DNA of 64,000 nucleotides from Liolophura sinensis (Eukaryota; Mollusca; Polyplacophora; Chitonida; Chitonidae): NCBI RefSeq assembly GCF_032854445.1, contig NC_088300.1, forward strand, positions 35,199,608-35,263,607. Direction: 5' to 3'. Position 1 is the first letter of the stretch. Every line of letters starts with the position of its first letter. Positions 24,141-35,826 of the stretch are shown here, piece after piece. The notes under the pieces were generated by a model. The model saw only the letters and a list, made by a program, of their open reading frames with translations. It was not told where the DNA came from and did not search any database. The position numbers were made by a program, and so were the translations under genes.

Positions 24141-25020
24141 TCTATGACTGTAAACAAAAATAGAACAAATGAACAAGCTGTGAAGAAATGGGCTCTGAAA
24201 TACTTAAACAACAATCAAATAAATGAATAAGCCATGAAGGAATGGATTATGAAATGCTTTAACCAACAGTTGGATAAATGAATGAACCATGAAGGAATAG
24301 ATTAAGAAATGCTTTAACCAACAGTTGGATAAATGAATAAACCATGAAGGAATGGGATAAGAAATGCTTTAACCAACAGTTGGATAAATGAATAAACCAT
24401 AAAGGAATGGATTATGAAATGCTTTAACCAACAGTTGGATAAATGAATAAACCATGAAGGAATGGATTATGAAATGCTTTAACCAAGAGATGGATAAATG
24501 AATAAGCGATGATGGAATGGGATATGAAATGCTTTAACCAACAGTTGGATAATTGAATAAACCATGAAGGAATGGGATATGAAATGCTTGAACCAACACT
24601 TGGATAAATGAATAAGCCATGAAGGAATAGATTAAGAAATGCTTTAACCATCAGTTGGATAAATGAATAAGCCATGATGGAATGGGATATGAAATGCTAT
24701 AACCAACAGTTGGATAAATGAATAAGCCTTGATGGAATGGGATATGAAATGCTTTAACCAACAGTTGGATAAATGAATAAGCCATGAAGGAATGGGATAT
24801 GAAATGCTTTAACCAACAGTTGGATAAATGAATAAGCCATGATGGAATGGATTGTGAAATGCTTTAACCAACACTTGGATAAATGAATAAGCCATGATGG
24901 AATGGGATATGAAATGCTTTAACCAACAGTTGGATAAATGAATAAGCCATGATGGAATGGATTGTGAAATGCTTTAACCAACTGTTGGATAAATGAATAA
25001 GCCATGATGAAATGGGATAT
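24141..25020. repeat. Minisatellite, 16 units of exactly 55 bp
   Basis: The core gaaatgctttaaccaacagt is followed by tggataaatgaataa(g/a)cc and atga(a/t)ggaatgggatat. Unit boundaries (gaaat) fall at 24196, 24251, 24306 and so on to 25021, always 55 apart. A diverged first unit spans 24141-24195. The second unit (24196-24250) carries aacaacaatcaaataaatg, the typical family 2 SINE tail. The minus-strand 83-codon frame is a by-product. Confidence 0.97.
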
Positions 25021-26275
25021 GAAATATGACCTTGACACATTTTATGAATATGAGTGATTTATTGTCCAGATTTATTCAGCAATCTTCAGTTCCACTGAAG
25101 TAGTACGAGGCTTATTATAGTGGATGGAATTAGTGGAAATGAATTCTTACTCTCTGGCCTTGGTGTGTCCAGCAGGTAACCAGCAATGCTGACCAGAGGA
25201 GATTACCTAGGCTTTCTTTATTAGTCTGGCCACAGTGCAATCGGGTGACATTGATTAAGGATTGTCTGTGTAATTGATGTCTGGGACAGACCAGACTGGT
25301 CAGTGTTAGCCCAGACTCTGGCCAGTTGTCTGCTGACCAGCTGATCCAACAAAGAGCATTGGCTGGCAGGGGATGAAAGGAAGTCCCTTACATCATCGGT
25401 CTGGTGCAGGATGTGTCAGACTGTGGTCATAAACTGGCTTTTGTACTTCTTTACACTTCAGCTCATAACACCTCCGCCCTCTGCCTCCCATTTCTTTTTT
25501 CCTTCTTACTGCTTTATCTCTGCTTGTTTCCCCCCAGTATGATGTCACCCGTGGAGGATGGTTCCAGTACACTGAAGTGATTTGGTTTCTGAAACATACA
25601 TATGTGAAAGATATGTATAAATTTAATTAAAGACATATATAAAGTCATATTAATCATGTTGGTGGGGGGATGTCTGTGTGAAAAAGTAGAATTTTGGCCA
25701 CTGGGCCAATCAGGGCTCTTGGAAATCTACTTGAATATACGAAAATTTTTGTGAGAAGAATGTAAATAAGAATTGTTTAGGGCACAAGAAAGAAGCTTCT
25801 GGATGTCTCATATGGCACAGGCATATAATGGTTAAATCTGGTTAGCTTTGAACATCTTTTTATCTTGCTGAACTGGAAAGGTCGAAAAGCAACAAATAAA
25901 TACAATTAACTTTACACATCTCCACCCAGAGCTCATAAGTGCATGTTTATCCTGGTGAAAAAAATTGACAGGAACTTGGCAGTGGGCCTTGATCCTTGTG
26001 GGAAATGGCCAATCTCCTATGTATACTGTTGGTAAATGTAATGTAGTGTAAATCAAAGTTCAACTCTTAACAAAAATGTCCATAGCGGTTATATCCAGTA
26101 TCTTGAATGAATGAGTAATGAATTGTAATTAACAGTAGGTAAATGTTGTTTAGAAGGGTTTTTACTGGCTCATGCTGCTTAAGGAAACAGGTCTGGTTGA
26201 AGGCGATTCAATCCATGAAAGAATCTACTTGGTCTCTGTCCACACGTAGTCTTGCTACAGATTTACGTACAGAGG
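25021..26275. other. Non-coding stretch, possible conserved element
   Basis: The block at 25140-25440 is less AT-rich and more complex, with repeated gaccag/ctggtc and cagac/gtctg words. That is the look of a regulatory element, but only conservation could show it. The rest is AT-rich with no gene. Confidence 0.35.
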
Positions 26276-26345
26276 GTACCTGGTGAAGGGCAGGGGTTTA
26301 CCCCATTCATAAACGTTAATAATCAAGTAAATAAATAAATGAATG
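26276..26345 (+). mobile_element. SINE family 2-like fragment
   Basis: ggtacctggtgaagggcagg and ggtttacccc match the family 2 body. It ends aatcaagtaaataaataaat. Upstream sequence is too diverged to assign. Confidence 0.5.
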
Positions 26346-26753
26346 TTGGCATGATTATTTCGAATTTTTACCTTGGATGATAACTAGCTATATGGATCAG
26401 AACCGGCTTTTTTTTCCCTTTTTCTCTGTGATTGTCCAACTTGGTTACATTATGGCAGACATGGTATAACATTAACAGGGCAGCAGAGACTATCATTGGG
26501 TTTATTTTTTCATTGAGCGAATCACCAAGGAATCCCTTTCATGAACTCTCTTTTCTCTGACCGGAACGTCTTGAAGCTGTTAAAAGGACAGACTAACATG
26601 CAAGTTGGTATTGATGGTCAGCTTCCTAACCAAGATCCAAGAATCTTCAATACTCTGGCCAATTGTCTGACATGTATACATAAACACAGCCGCTAGAGGT
26701 AGACCTGGAACCGGTGCAACACGATCAAGGTGTCATAACAGTTTGAGCACCAG

Positions 26754-26770
26754 GCACCAGATGGCGCTGT
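26754..26770 (+). promoter_or_regulatory. Candidate CTCF binding site
   Basis: gcaccagatggcgctgt matches the bilaterian CTCF core (CCACNAGRKGGCGCY type) at all but the first base. It lies inside a short CpG-retaining block at 26690-26790, in otherwise CpG-poor DNA. The motif match is direct. Occupancy is inferred. Confidence 0.5.
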
Positions 26771-26966
26771 CATTGACGCCTGTTGTAATGAGACCCAGAT
26801 TTGCACCCAAATGATCTGCTTGTACTTGTCTCAATATGGTATGGATTGAGTGGCTGATGATGAGGTGATAAGTATTGTGTGCTTCTGGTCCCCTCCCCTG
26901 CCCCTTCAGTTATCTGCTGAGATGGTAATAGAGCCCTACACTGTCACAGCAGGCAATCACCTCATA

Positions 26967-27008
26967 TAAATACTTACCACCATCAGCTAAATACTTACCA
27001 CCATCAGC
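26967..27008 (+). repeat. Exact 21-bp direct tandem duplication
   Basis: taaatacttaccaccatcagc occurs twice head to tail at 26967-26987 and 26988-27008 with no mismatch. Confidence 0.95.
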
Positions 27009-28929
27009 AGGCTACAAGATACTCAAAAAATTTCCATGATGAATATGTACAAGGATATGTGAACAAGGTTAAACAAGAGTGCAAAACATTCAATGTTGGG
27101 AATTTCAAACAATAAATGCTTAATTTGTGTTATGAATTTGAGTTTGTATTAAGGAGGAATTTAGTTTGTTCAGTTTCAGTTTTGTTTAGGGGAAGTGGAC
27201 ATTTTAATTTTCTGGGAAATAACAAATGCATGAGGGGTTTTGTCTGACATTCATATACCACATGTAAACCAAGAAAAGGTGTTCCAAGTCAAAACACACT
27301 TTTAAAAGAAATTAACCCACCGTAAATGACATTAAATTTCAGCCAAACAAATGTGTATTTTAGAGACAAATAATTGCAATAAAATTGTTTATGTAAATAG
27401 TCTAAAGTGTTGACCAAAAATGCATTTTCAGACAGTTGCAATAAAATACTACATTTGATACTGAAATTTACAAGATTCTAGGAGAATGTCATCTTGCCTG
27501 CCAAAACAACCTCAAAGCACTTTTTCAAGACGAATAGAACTTTCAGAAGAAAGAGCAACTTGGTGATGGTCAAAATTTAAGGTCATCTGCAGTATATTTT
27601 GTCAGTTTACATTGTAAACTGTCACCATCAGTTTAAAACCCATTTCCATGACCCAAGCATGAAATTCTACTCAAACATGTATTGTTTGTTCATGTTTTGT
27701 ATGGAACACTGAGCATGATGCAATAATTGATTGATTTTCATTCAATCAAAATAATCTGACAGACCACACCCAGAAAACTTAATATTTGTTGATGCATCTA
27801 TGCATTTAAATTGTTTAGTTAACCTGTGGAGGGAATAAATTTGAATCATAGATGGTTATTATTGGTGTATCAGTTATTAAGAAAAATACAGCCCCAATGC
27901 ACAGTCTTCTTTCTCTATGGCCTTTACTTTGTGCTGTCTGACCAAGCTGTACAGTACACAGGGTCTAATTAGGGGTAATTAGTCTCTCTGTACACTCACA
28001 CTGGTAAATAGAAACCTGGAATTGGTCCAGTGGCTGTGGTTTCCAGGTGTTTTGACTGGCATGAGCACTCAGGGGGCATCTCACAGCTTCATCAACAGGT
28101 CTTTATGCCACATGGAATTTAGCACATCCATGCCTGTTTACATCTCCATGAGCTCTGTCAGCTTCTCCTGTACAATACAAGCAACTTCTATTTCCATCAA
28201 CATCTCACCTTAGCTCTTATATTTTCCATGAATTCTGGCATGCTTTTTACCACATTCCAAACTGTCATTGTTTCTAATTAGGATTGAATTCGAAAAAGCT
28301 ACACTTAGAGTGCAGCCTACAATCTTGATCTATTTGAAGTGCAGCTTGGAGCCTATGTTTGTAATGAGCAGACCAAATGGAGTTTACTTGACTGTTGTAA
28401 GTTTCACCCTTGGACTCCACATCAATTACCATTTCTACACCCTACTTCACATTCCTCTTTCTGTTAATGAGTGCAGTCCTCAGCTCAAAGCTCTGTCTTT
28501 GCATATTCCAGTTGGATACAAAGTTCACTCAAGCCATCCATGTCAGTACATATTGGTGTTAAAGTAAACCAGAGCATTGCCTTCAAAGTTCTCCAGTAAG
28601 CTGGCATGGTGTACGAGGGTATGTATACCCCTGTGATGATGATGGCTGTTAAGAAAAACTGGACACCTCACTAACTCACTTTGACAGGAGGGTAGTTTCA
28701 AAGGATCAAATCAAAAGAATTAATGTTAAAAACAAACACATGAATGAAACCATATTACTTTTGTATAGGGTAATTAATGAAAGATGTTGTCTTTTGTAAG
28801 ATGCTAGTCAATAAAGTAGAATTGTTAGGTGAAAAAATTATAAGACTAGCTGTGAAAAGGACACCTGTTTAATTCGCTGGCTAAATAGTTCGGTCCAGAT
28901 GAGTTCATATCACAGTTGAACTTTATTCA
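27009..28929. other. Non-coding stretch with candidate dispersed repeat
   Basis: 27425-27600 resembles 5935-6110. The plus-strand frames at 28022-28213 and 28268-28567 (63 and 99 codons) have less biased composition than most but no motif I recognise and no clear splice context. I do not call them genes. Confidence 0.4.
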
Positions 28930-29920
28930 TACATTGGACAACTCCCACTGGGAACCAGTCATTGAACAAGCAACTGTCAGGAAACAAGTGATAGATTGGA
29001 CTGCTGTCAGCCAACACCCAGGGAAGCAGTCAGGAAACCAGTCAAAAGTTGGGAAACCGTGAGGAGATCAGTCACATATTCAGCAGCGGACAGGGATCCA
29101 GTCTTAAGACTGGGAAAGCATCAGGAAACCGTTCATAAATTCAGCAACTATGACATAACCAGTCATATACTGGGCGTCTGACTGTAGTGCAGCTCTAGAC
29201 TGGGAAACCATGAAGAAAGCACCCAGTCATATATTGGGCAGCTATTAGGGAAACAGTCATAGATTGAACAAATTCTAGGGAAAGTGTCGTGGATTTAGCA
29301 ACAGGCACAAAACGAGTCATAGCTTGGGCAACTTCTAGGGAAAGTGTTGTAGATTTGGTAACAGGCACAAAACCAGTCTTAGATTGGGCAGCTTCTAGAG
29401 AAAGTGTTGTAGATTTGGCAACAGGCACAAAACCAGTCATACATTGGGCAACGTTTAGGGAAAGTGTTTTAGATTTGGCAACAGGCACAAAACCAGTCTT
29501 AGACTGGGCAGCTTCTAGGGAAAGTGTTGTAGATTTGGCAACAGGTACAAAACCAATCATACATTGGGAAACTTCTAGGGAAAGTCTTGTAGATTTGGCA
29601 ACAGGCATAAAAGAGTCATAAATTGGGTAACTTCAAGGAAAAGTGTTGTAGATTTCGTAACAGGCATAAAACCAGTCATAAATTGGGCAACTGTCAAGAA
29701 ACGTTAGATCAAGCAACAGTCAGTGAGCCAGGCATAGACTGGGCAGTAGTCTTGGGAACACAGGTTGGGCAATAATCCTAGAAGCAGATTGGGAAAATAG
29801 AGAGCTAGAAAACCAAACACAGATTGGGAAATAGTCCTAGAAACAGTCACACATTATTCAGTTGTGAACTTAAGAACCAGACAGAGACCAAAAAAACACT
29901 GCTAATAGACTGGGCAAGGT
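28930..29920. repeat. Minisatellite, 60-bp period; conserved core 29222-29700
   Basis: The core unit is ggcaacttctagggaaagtg, ttgtagatttggcaacaggc, then acaaaaccagtcatagattg, exactly 60 bp, in about eight recognisable copies. The flanks (28930-29220, 29700-29920) hold progressively diverged copies of aaccagtcat-ga-tggg. Since 60 is divisible by 3, both strands stay open. The plus frame repeats VDLATGTKPV and the minus frame FVPVAKSTTLSLE. Both are most simply by-products of the period. Confidence 0.95.
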
Positions 29921-32176
29921 AATTGAATAACAAAGCATGAGTCAGAGGATCTATGATAAAACAAGCACCCGATGACAGACTTGGCATTAGCTTTGTTAAT
30001 CTGTCAATAAGTGGACATTGGCCTGAATAGATGTGCCAGATTAGTCATTATTTACATACATGTACATGTAGACATGGAATGAAGCCAATGATTTGATATT
30101 ACGCATGTGATACTGCATAATGATACAGTTTATAATAGAGCATAATTTATGGTAGAGTCAGAGGATCAAGTAGTAGGTCAGATTGTGCTCTGACTGGCCT
30201 TGTTTTACCAGGCTAGACATGCAGACCTATATCAACGAATTACCATATCCACTGGCTGGGTGCAGTTGTAGGACAAATGTATTTGTTTGTGGTTAAATAC
30301 ATAGTAGATGTTCGTGTGAATCCACTGGCTGTGGACCCGGGAGGGGTCAGTCAGTTTGTGACTGACAGAACTCTGATTATCTGGCTATTATCTCCCCACT
30401 GCAGTGTCAAGTGCAGTCAGGGCCCTTCCAATGCATTGTGTTATCAGTGAAGAGAACAAACAAACAGCCCTCCTGTTTCAATGAACCCTGAGTTTAGTAA
30501 CTGGATACTGGATACAGACATGATTTTGCAGTGTAAAATTAGATCTCGGCTCAGTTGCGCACAATAGAGGCTTTCTTCTCCAGATTTTAATGGGACATTG
30601 AGACTTATTTTATACCAGTGGTAATTATAAACTTGGAATTGTTTGTCTGTTGACTGTCACCAAAAGGACCTGGACAGCATTGTTCTAACCACTCATTTTC
30701 ACCTACATGTAGATCAGAGCTCACCACAGAAGTGTTAAGCTGAAGTTTGGTGGTTTTTGGGGATGGGAATGGAAGGGGGACATAAAGAGCAGCATTGTTT
30801 GTTTATGACAGACATATCAAGACAGATTAAACAGCATTTTGTGTACTAGCAAATGAAAAAGCCATTTATCAATCTTTTCTTTTCAGATTTTAGTCATTTG
30901 TTGTATAGTAAATGTTTGTCTGCTATAGGAAAATGAAAAATTTATGCGCTGGTCTAAGGTATTAAAATGGAACTATTAAAGCAAAACTTTAAAATTGTTA
31001 TTTCTTTTCACTTTATTAAGAAAATAAAGAAATCTGTACAGCTTGAAATTTACTCAATTGGCTGAAAAAATAAAAGGAGTCTGTTGTGTTTTCAGTTGAT
31101 ATTTTTGGTAACTTTTTGGGTGGACAAGCAGGGAGTTGGGGAGGTCAAGAATGGTAGGTAGTACATGTGAGGGTCCAGTGATAGGGAACGCTCCCAAACA
31201 TGTTACCTGACAGGTGTCCAGCCAGCTGATCACCCAGTTATCTCAACCTAATCCCCACATTCCTTAAGCTCCTGGATTTTCTTGCTGCTAAGACAGTGTT
31301 CGCTAGTTTTGCTGATAGTAAACAGGGTCAAGAGTTACGTGCCCCTAATATGATACTGTACGGAGATAGTGCCCAGTGAGTCACTCTGCAAACACAGTAT
31401 TGATGACTGATCTTAACAATATAGCTACATTAACTCAAAGTTTAAGGAAACACAGTTTATTTGTATTTTCCGTGCTCTGTTTTGTAGTATTGAGGTAAAA
31501 AGATTTCAGGTAGAAAGGCCCAATTAACCTTACAGGTGGAAGCCAGTCCTACAGTGGTTCGTGTATAATGTCATAAATACAGATTTTCAAACAATACCTG
31601 CCTTTTTAGATAGTGTATACCTTTGTTGGCTGTGGCTACAGACCCTCTGTAATTTTCCACAACACCCCACCTCACTCCACCCCACCTCACCTCCTATTTA
31701 TTGAATGACATCAAGTCACAATAGAGTATCAGTCTTTCCTTGCAACTGTCCTATCATTCAGACAACAAGTAAATGTGGTCTAAAAAGAATCTGTGTATAT
31801 GATGTATGATACATCCAAAAATAGTTTCCACTGAATATATTACTTAGGTAGCCTGGTATGGCATACAGACTAGTTGTCGAAGCGTGGAAATCTGAAGTAC
31901 TGTTGATAAATGTACTATTAAGGCAGCCACCATCTCAAAAGGGACTACCTGTGGTCATTTGTATACAGGTGACAGTCCTGTTGAATGAGTATCTAAAGAA
32001 ATCCAGAAAACTTAACTTTCTGTATGGTGGTATTTCTTATTCACAGTACACAGCTGCTTATTTAACTACTGGTTTTTAATGCAGTTGCTGAACCACAGTG
32101 TACTCATGACTGAAGAAATTCCATAAACAGCATAGCTCTGCTGAAGGATGTATGATATGTTAGTGTACATGTTGAA
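29921..32176. other. Non-coding stretch
   Basis: No gene recognised. GC-richer blocks at 30160-30480 and 31130-31340 are candidates for regulatory sequence only. A C-rich tract ccccacctcactccacccca lies at about 31664-31692. Confidence 0.45.
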
Positions 32177-32896
32177 GCATTACCATGGCTTGTGATGCGT
32201 GTACATTTTCGAGCATTACCATGGCTTGTGATGCGTGTACATTTTCGAGCATTACCATGGTTTGTGATGCGTGTACATTTTCGAGCATTACCATGGTTTG
32301 TGATGTGTGTACATTTTCGAGCATTACCATGGTTTGTGATGCGTGTACATTTTCGTGCATTACCATGGTTTCTGATGCGTGTACATTTTCGAGCATTACC
32401 ATGGTTTGTCATGCGTGTACATTTTCGTGCATTACCATGGTTTCTGATGCGTGTACATTTTCGTGCATTACCATGGTTTGTCATGCGTGTACACTTTCGT
32501 GCATTACCATGGCTTGTGACACATGCACATATTCAAGCATTACCATGGCTTGTGATGCGTGCACATGGTCGAGCATTACCATGGCTTGTGATGCGTGCAC
32601 ATGGTCGAGCATTACCATGGTTTGTGATGCGTGTATGTTTTCGTGCATTACCATGTTTTCTGATGCGTGTACATTTTCGTGCATTACCATGATTTCTGAT
32701 GCATGTACATTTTCGTGCTTTACCATGGCTTGTGACACATGCACATATTCGAGCATTACCATGGCTTGTGACACATGCACATATTCGAGCATTACCATGG
32801 CTTGTGACACATGCACATATTCGAGCATTACCATGGCTTGTGATACATGCACATGGCCGAGCATTACCATGTTTTGTGATGCATGTACATCTGAAA
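32177..32896. repeat. Minisatellite, about 20 units of 36 bp
   Basis: The unit is gcattaccatgg(c/t)ttgtgatgcgtgtacattttcg(a/t), 36 bp = 12 codons. Most units carry an NcoI site (ccatgg). Sub-types are ordered: A units first, then alternating tttctgatg/tttgtcatg pairs (72-bp dimers), then gacacatgcacatattcgag units near 32513-32548 and 32727-32835. Three forward and several reverse frames are open (up to 272 codons forward, repeating MACDACTFSSIT). I treat these as consequences of the period. Confidence 0.97.
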
Positions 32897-34374
32897 ACAT
32901 CACAAATCCTTTATTGTCACATTCGTTACACCGTAGCCTTCAGTCAAAGGGCGTTGTCCTAATCATGTCCGTCTGTGAGGCATTCCACAACGGAAATCTT
33001 TAGAAAAGGAATAGTGTATCTTCATGATATTTGGTTTAGATTGTTTGTCTTCACCCACAGTAGGGGACGAATCATGTAGGACAACATTTTAGCGACCATT
33101 GACTTGCTATCTTGTGTATGAGGACCAATTGCATGAAGGCATTTCCGACTTCAGTCAGAATTTAGAAGCTGTTATTAGATAAGAGTTGACCAAATCAAAA
33201 ATCTTCTCGTAAAGGATATATGAAACTCTTTTGTTTTATTTCTTAATGTGCATATTATGATGTGTAATAACAGTGTAATAAACAGTACAAACAAAGCTTT
33301 CTCTTGGGACGGGGGGGGGGGGGGGGGGGGGGGGGGGTGAGGGGAATGGCTTCAGTGCAAGTACAGTTTTCTTAAGGCTCCAGTGGTCAGTTCGAAATAA
33401 GTAGCTTGCAGCGGTGACGTCACCGATGATTCCTGTGTAAAAAGAACTCTATGGGGGACAGACAGAATGGGTCTGGCCAAATGAGGGCAGCTGTAGGCGT
33501 GGGGAGGGGGCGATAAGGTGGCCTGAAGAAGCCATGCACCATCTATATACTTGTCTAACTTCACCCAGTTGCAAGCAAGATCAACGATGGCATAATTTAC
33601 AAAAAAAATCCTACTGTTGACGGAAAATATGCATAATATAGAGGGGTAATTGACAGGTATAAAAATACCCCCAAAAATAAAAATTTTTTAACAAAAATTC
33701 CAGGGCATAATTTTGTTTTAGGGTTCCTTTTTATGTATGTTTCAAGACAAATGTTTTGAAAATTTTGACTCAGAAATCAGAAATGACCTTGTGCAATTAG
33801 TCCCAAAATTCCTATCTGTATTACACCATCATATTAGAGCTTTTCAACAATGTTTTTTGACCTGTTACCTAATTTCTTGAGGTCATAATTTATTGCTAGA
33901 ATTATATATCCAGACCTACTGAATGAAATCTCCATTCATGGATAAAATTTCATATACTGTAAGTCTTCAACCATTTCAACCACTAAAGCATTTTTTTCAG
34001 TGGATATGCAATACAATGATTTCAATGCATACAATTGTTGTGAAAATGATGCTAAAGTTATTTGTGTCTGTCATTAAAGATGCAAACTTCATAAAACTGT
34101 GCAAATTACTTCTCTACGCCCCATAGTTCTCTCAGATATTTTCAAATTATTGGTTGCAGAGGCTGTTGAAAAGGTTGAAGAATCAAAGTAAGGATTTAGG
34201 CTACTGCTGGCTACCACAGACCAGATAAGATTTTGTTCAGCGTCGTTTCGTTCAGTGTAAGTGTTTCCAAAAGTGCAAGATGTTAAATAGTGCATCGTGT
34301 CTTTGTAATTGGTAGTAGAACATAGATTTCTGGTTCTGGTTTCTAGATTTCTGAGGTGATACAACTGGGTAACT
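32897..34374. other. Non-coding stretch around a long G run
   Basis: No gene recognised. It includes the G27 run (separate entry), a short CpG-richer block at about 33400-33500, and AT-rich DNA. The words tactgtaagtcttcaacc at about 33955 resemble 45432-45450. Confidence 0.4.
33311..33337 (+). repeat. Homopolymer G27
   Basis: 27 consecutive G, followed by tgagggg. It could form G-quadruplexes. The length may be unreliable in the assembly. Confidence 0.95.
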
Positions 34375-34830
34375 TATAGTGCTGTCTGGGTATTTATTGG
34401 TAGTTGTCCAAGTTTTGGACAGAGTGGGTCATCAGGTCATGAGTGCTGGCTTGGAATTTATTGGCATTTGCCTGTTTTTGGCAGTGGCCTAGTGGACTCA
34501 GAAGTGCTGTCCTGTTATGTACTGGCATGTATCCAACTTGTGGAGAGTGGGCCATGCATGTTTTGGCCTGGTAGCTATTGGTGTTTTAGCAACTTTTGAA
34601 AACAGTGGTCTAGGAGGTTCAAAGAGCTGTCCTGGTATTTGTTGCTATTGTATTAACTTCTGGACACAGTGCACCGGCTGAAAATGTTGATCTGTGTGTA
34701 TTATTTGCTCTGGACACAGTGCACCAACAAGCTACAAAGAATGCAGTACTGTACTTAGTTTGTATACTGCATAGCTGGTTGAGTGAGATATTTATGTGCA
34801 CTTGTATTTGACAGACTGGGATGGTGGACA
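34375..34830. repeat. Diverged tandem repeat, period about 62 bp
   Basis: gtgctgtc-tgg-tatttattgg followed by aacttttggacagagtgg recurs near 34379, 34441, 34503, 34565 and 34626. ctctggacacagtgcacc recurs near 34661 and 34709. Units differ strongly, so this is an old array. Confidence 0.7.
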
Positions 34831-35599
34831 CACTGGGTAATAAACTCCTCTGACAGGAGGCCCTTGTGCATGATTTACCGCTTCCTCAACATTTACCGCT
34901 GAACTTCAGACAAACCTACCTGAGGGTTTAAGAATGGCAGATTTTATGACATCTTAGTTTTCTGGTAATGTATACTTCACTCCCCAGAGTGGTGTGATTA
35001 GATAAGAACTTTGTATGTTAATGATCCTGCGTCTAACCTAAGAACTAGAGCTTGGTGTATGTAATCAAACAGGCTGTCAACACCATGTATATACATACAT
35101 GTACACACTGTACATGTATATGTACCTCCTCCCTCATACAGCCACCGGTTTTTCAGGCCAGACAAACCCATTCTTACATGGTAATCCTTCGTGTGGCTGA
35201 TACATGTATCTAAAGTTTCTTGAACAGAAATATACAAGTGGGCCTAAAAAAATTAAATCTGAACAAATACATGTGCCCTGCATGGACTCTCTTGGCCTGC
35301 TGGTCAGTTTCTCGAAGATATCTTTTTATTGCTGTATTAACATTTTGTATTAAGTATTACAGAAAATTAGAAATACATAAAATCATTTTTATTGTGTAAT
35401 ATAGACTTGAACTGATGCAGAACTAAGTCAGATTTGGTGTAGAGTGAGTCTGATACAATGGAGAGACGCAGTGTAGAGTGATCACATCTAGCCTTGGTAT
35501 TATATTACATTATATCGCATTACATTATATGATATTATGTTATGAAGGTTTAGATTGATCTTGTATATAGGATACGACAATGGCAGATTTATCCCTCTA
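34831..35599. other. Non-coding stretch
   Basis: No gene recognised. An imperfect inverted repeat around tacatgtac-acact-gtacatgta lies at 35094-35125, and an AT-rich ttatatta/cattatat tract at about 35498-35545. Confidence 0.45.
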
Positions 35600-35826
35600 C
35601 AAAATGAATCTTTCTGCTGCACTGTAAAGTAAAAGTGTTGCAAATATAGCAGTAGTTTGACTAGGTGCAACCCAAAAAAAAAAAAAAAACAATGGAACAG
35701 CAGTACGTGTTATCGTTGATGTTTTGTCAAGATTCAGCTGTCTAAGCTGAATCCCTCTTCTGCACTGTAAAAGTAAGAGTGCTGCAAATATAGCAGTGGT
35801 ATGGCTGAGTGCAACAAAAAATCCTG
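35600..35826. repeat. Two-copy tandem repeat with A-rich ends, about 144-bp spacing
   Basis: tgaatc-tcttctgcactgta, then agtaa(a)agtgttgcaaatat, agcagtagt, and ggtgcaacc followed by A17 (35672-35688), are repeated at 35748-35825 ending gtgcaacaaaaaatcc. Between them gattcagct/agctgaatc forms a 9-bp hairpin (35731-35753). It may be a retroposed unit duplicated in tandem; family unknown. Confidence 0.65.

Noticed and set aside
29195-29621. Overlapping 110- and 137-codon frames on opposite strands with 20-residue repeats
   Set aside because: They arise from a 60-bp tandem unit that happens to lack stops. There is no start context or flanking exon evidence.
32177-32896. CRISPR-like look of regularly spaced repeats
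   Set aside because: The repeats are contiguous with no unique spacers, and the DNA is eukaryotic.
32185-33003. 272-codon plus-strand frame repeating a Cys-containing 12-residue unit
   Set aside because: It lies in a 36-bp minisatellite. Other frames on both strands are open for the same reason, and the non-repeat C-terminal end has no motif.
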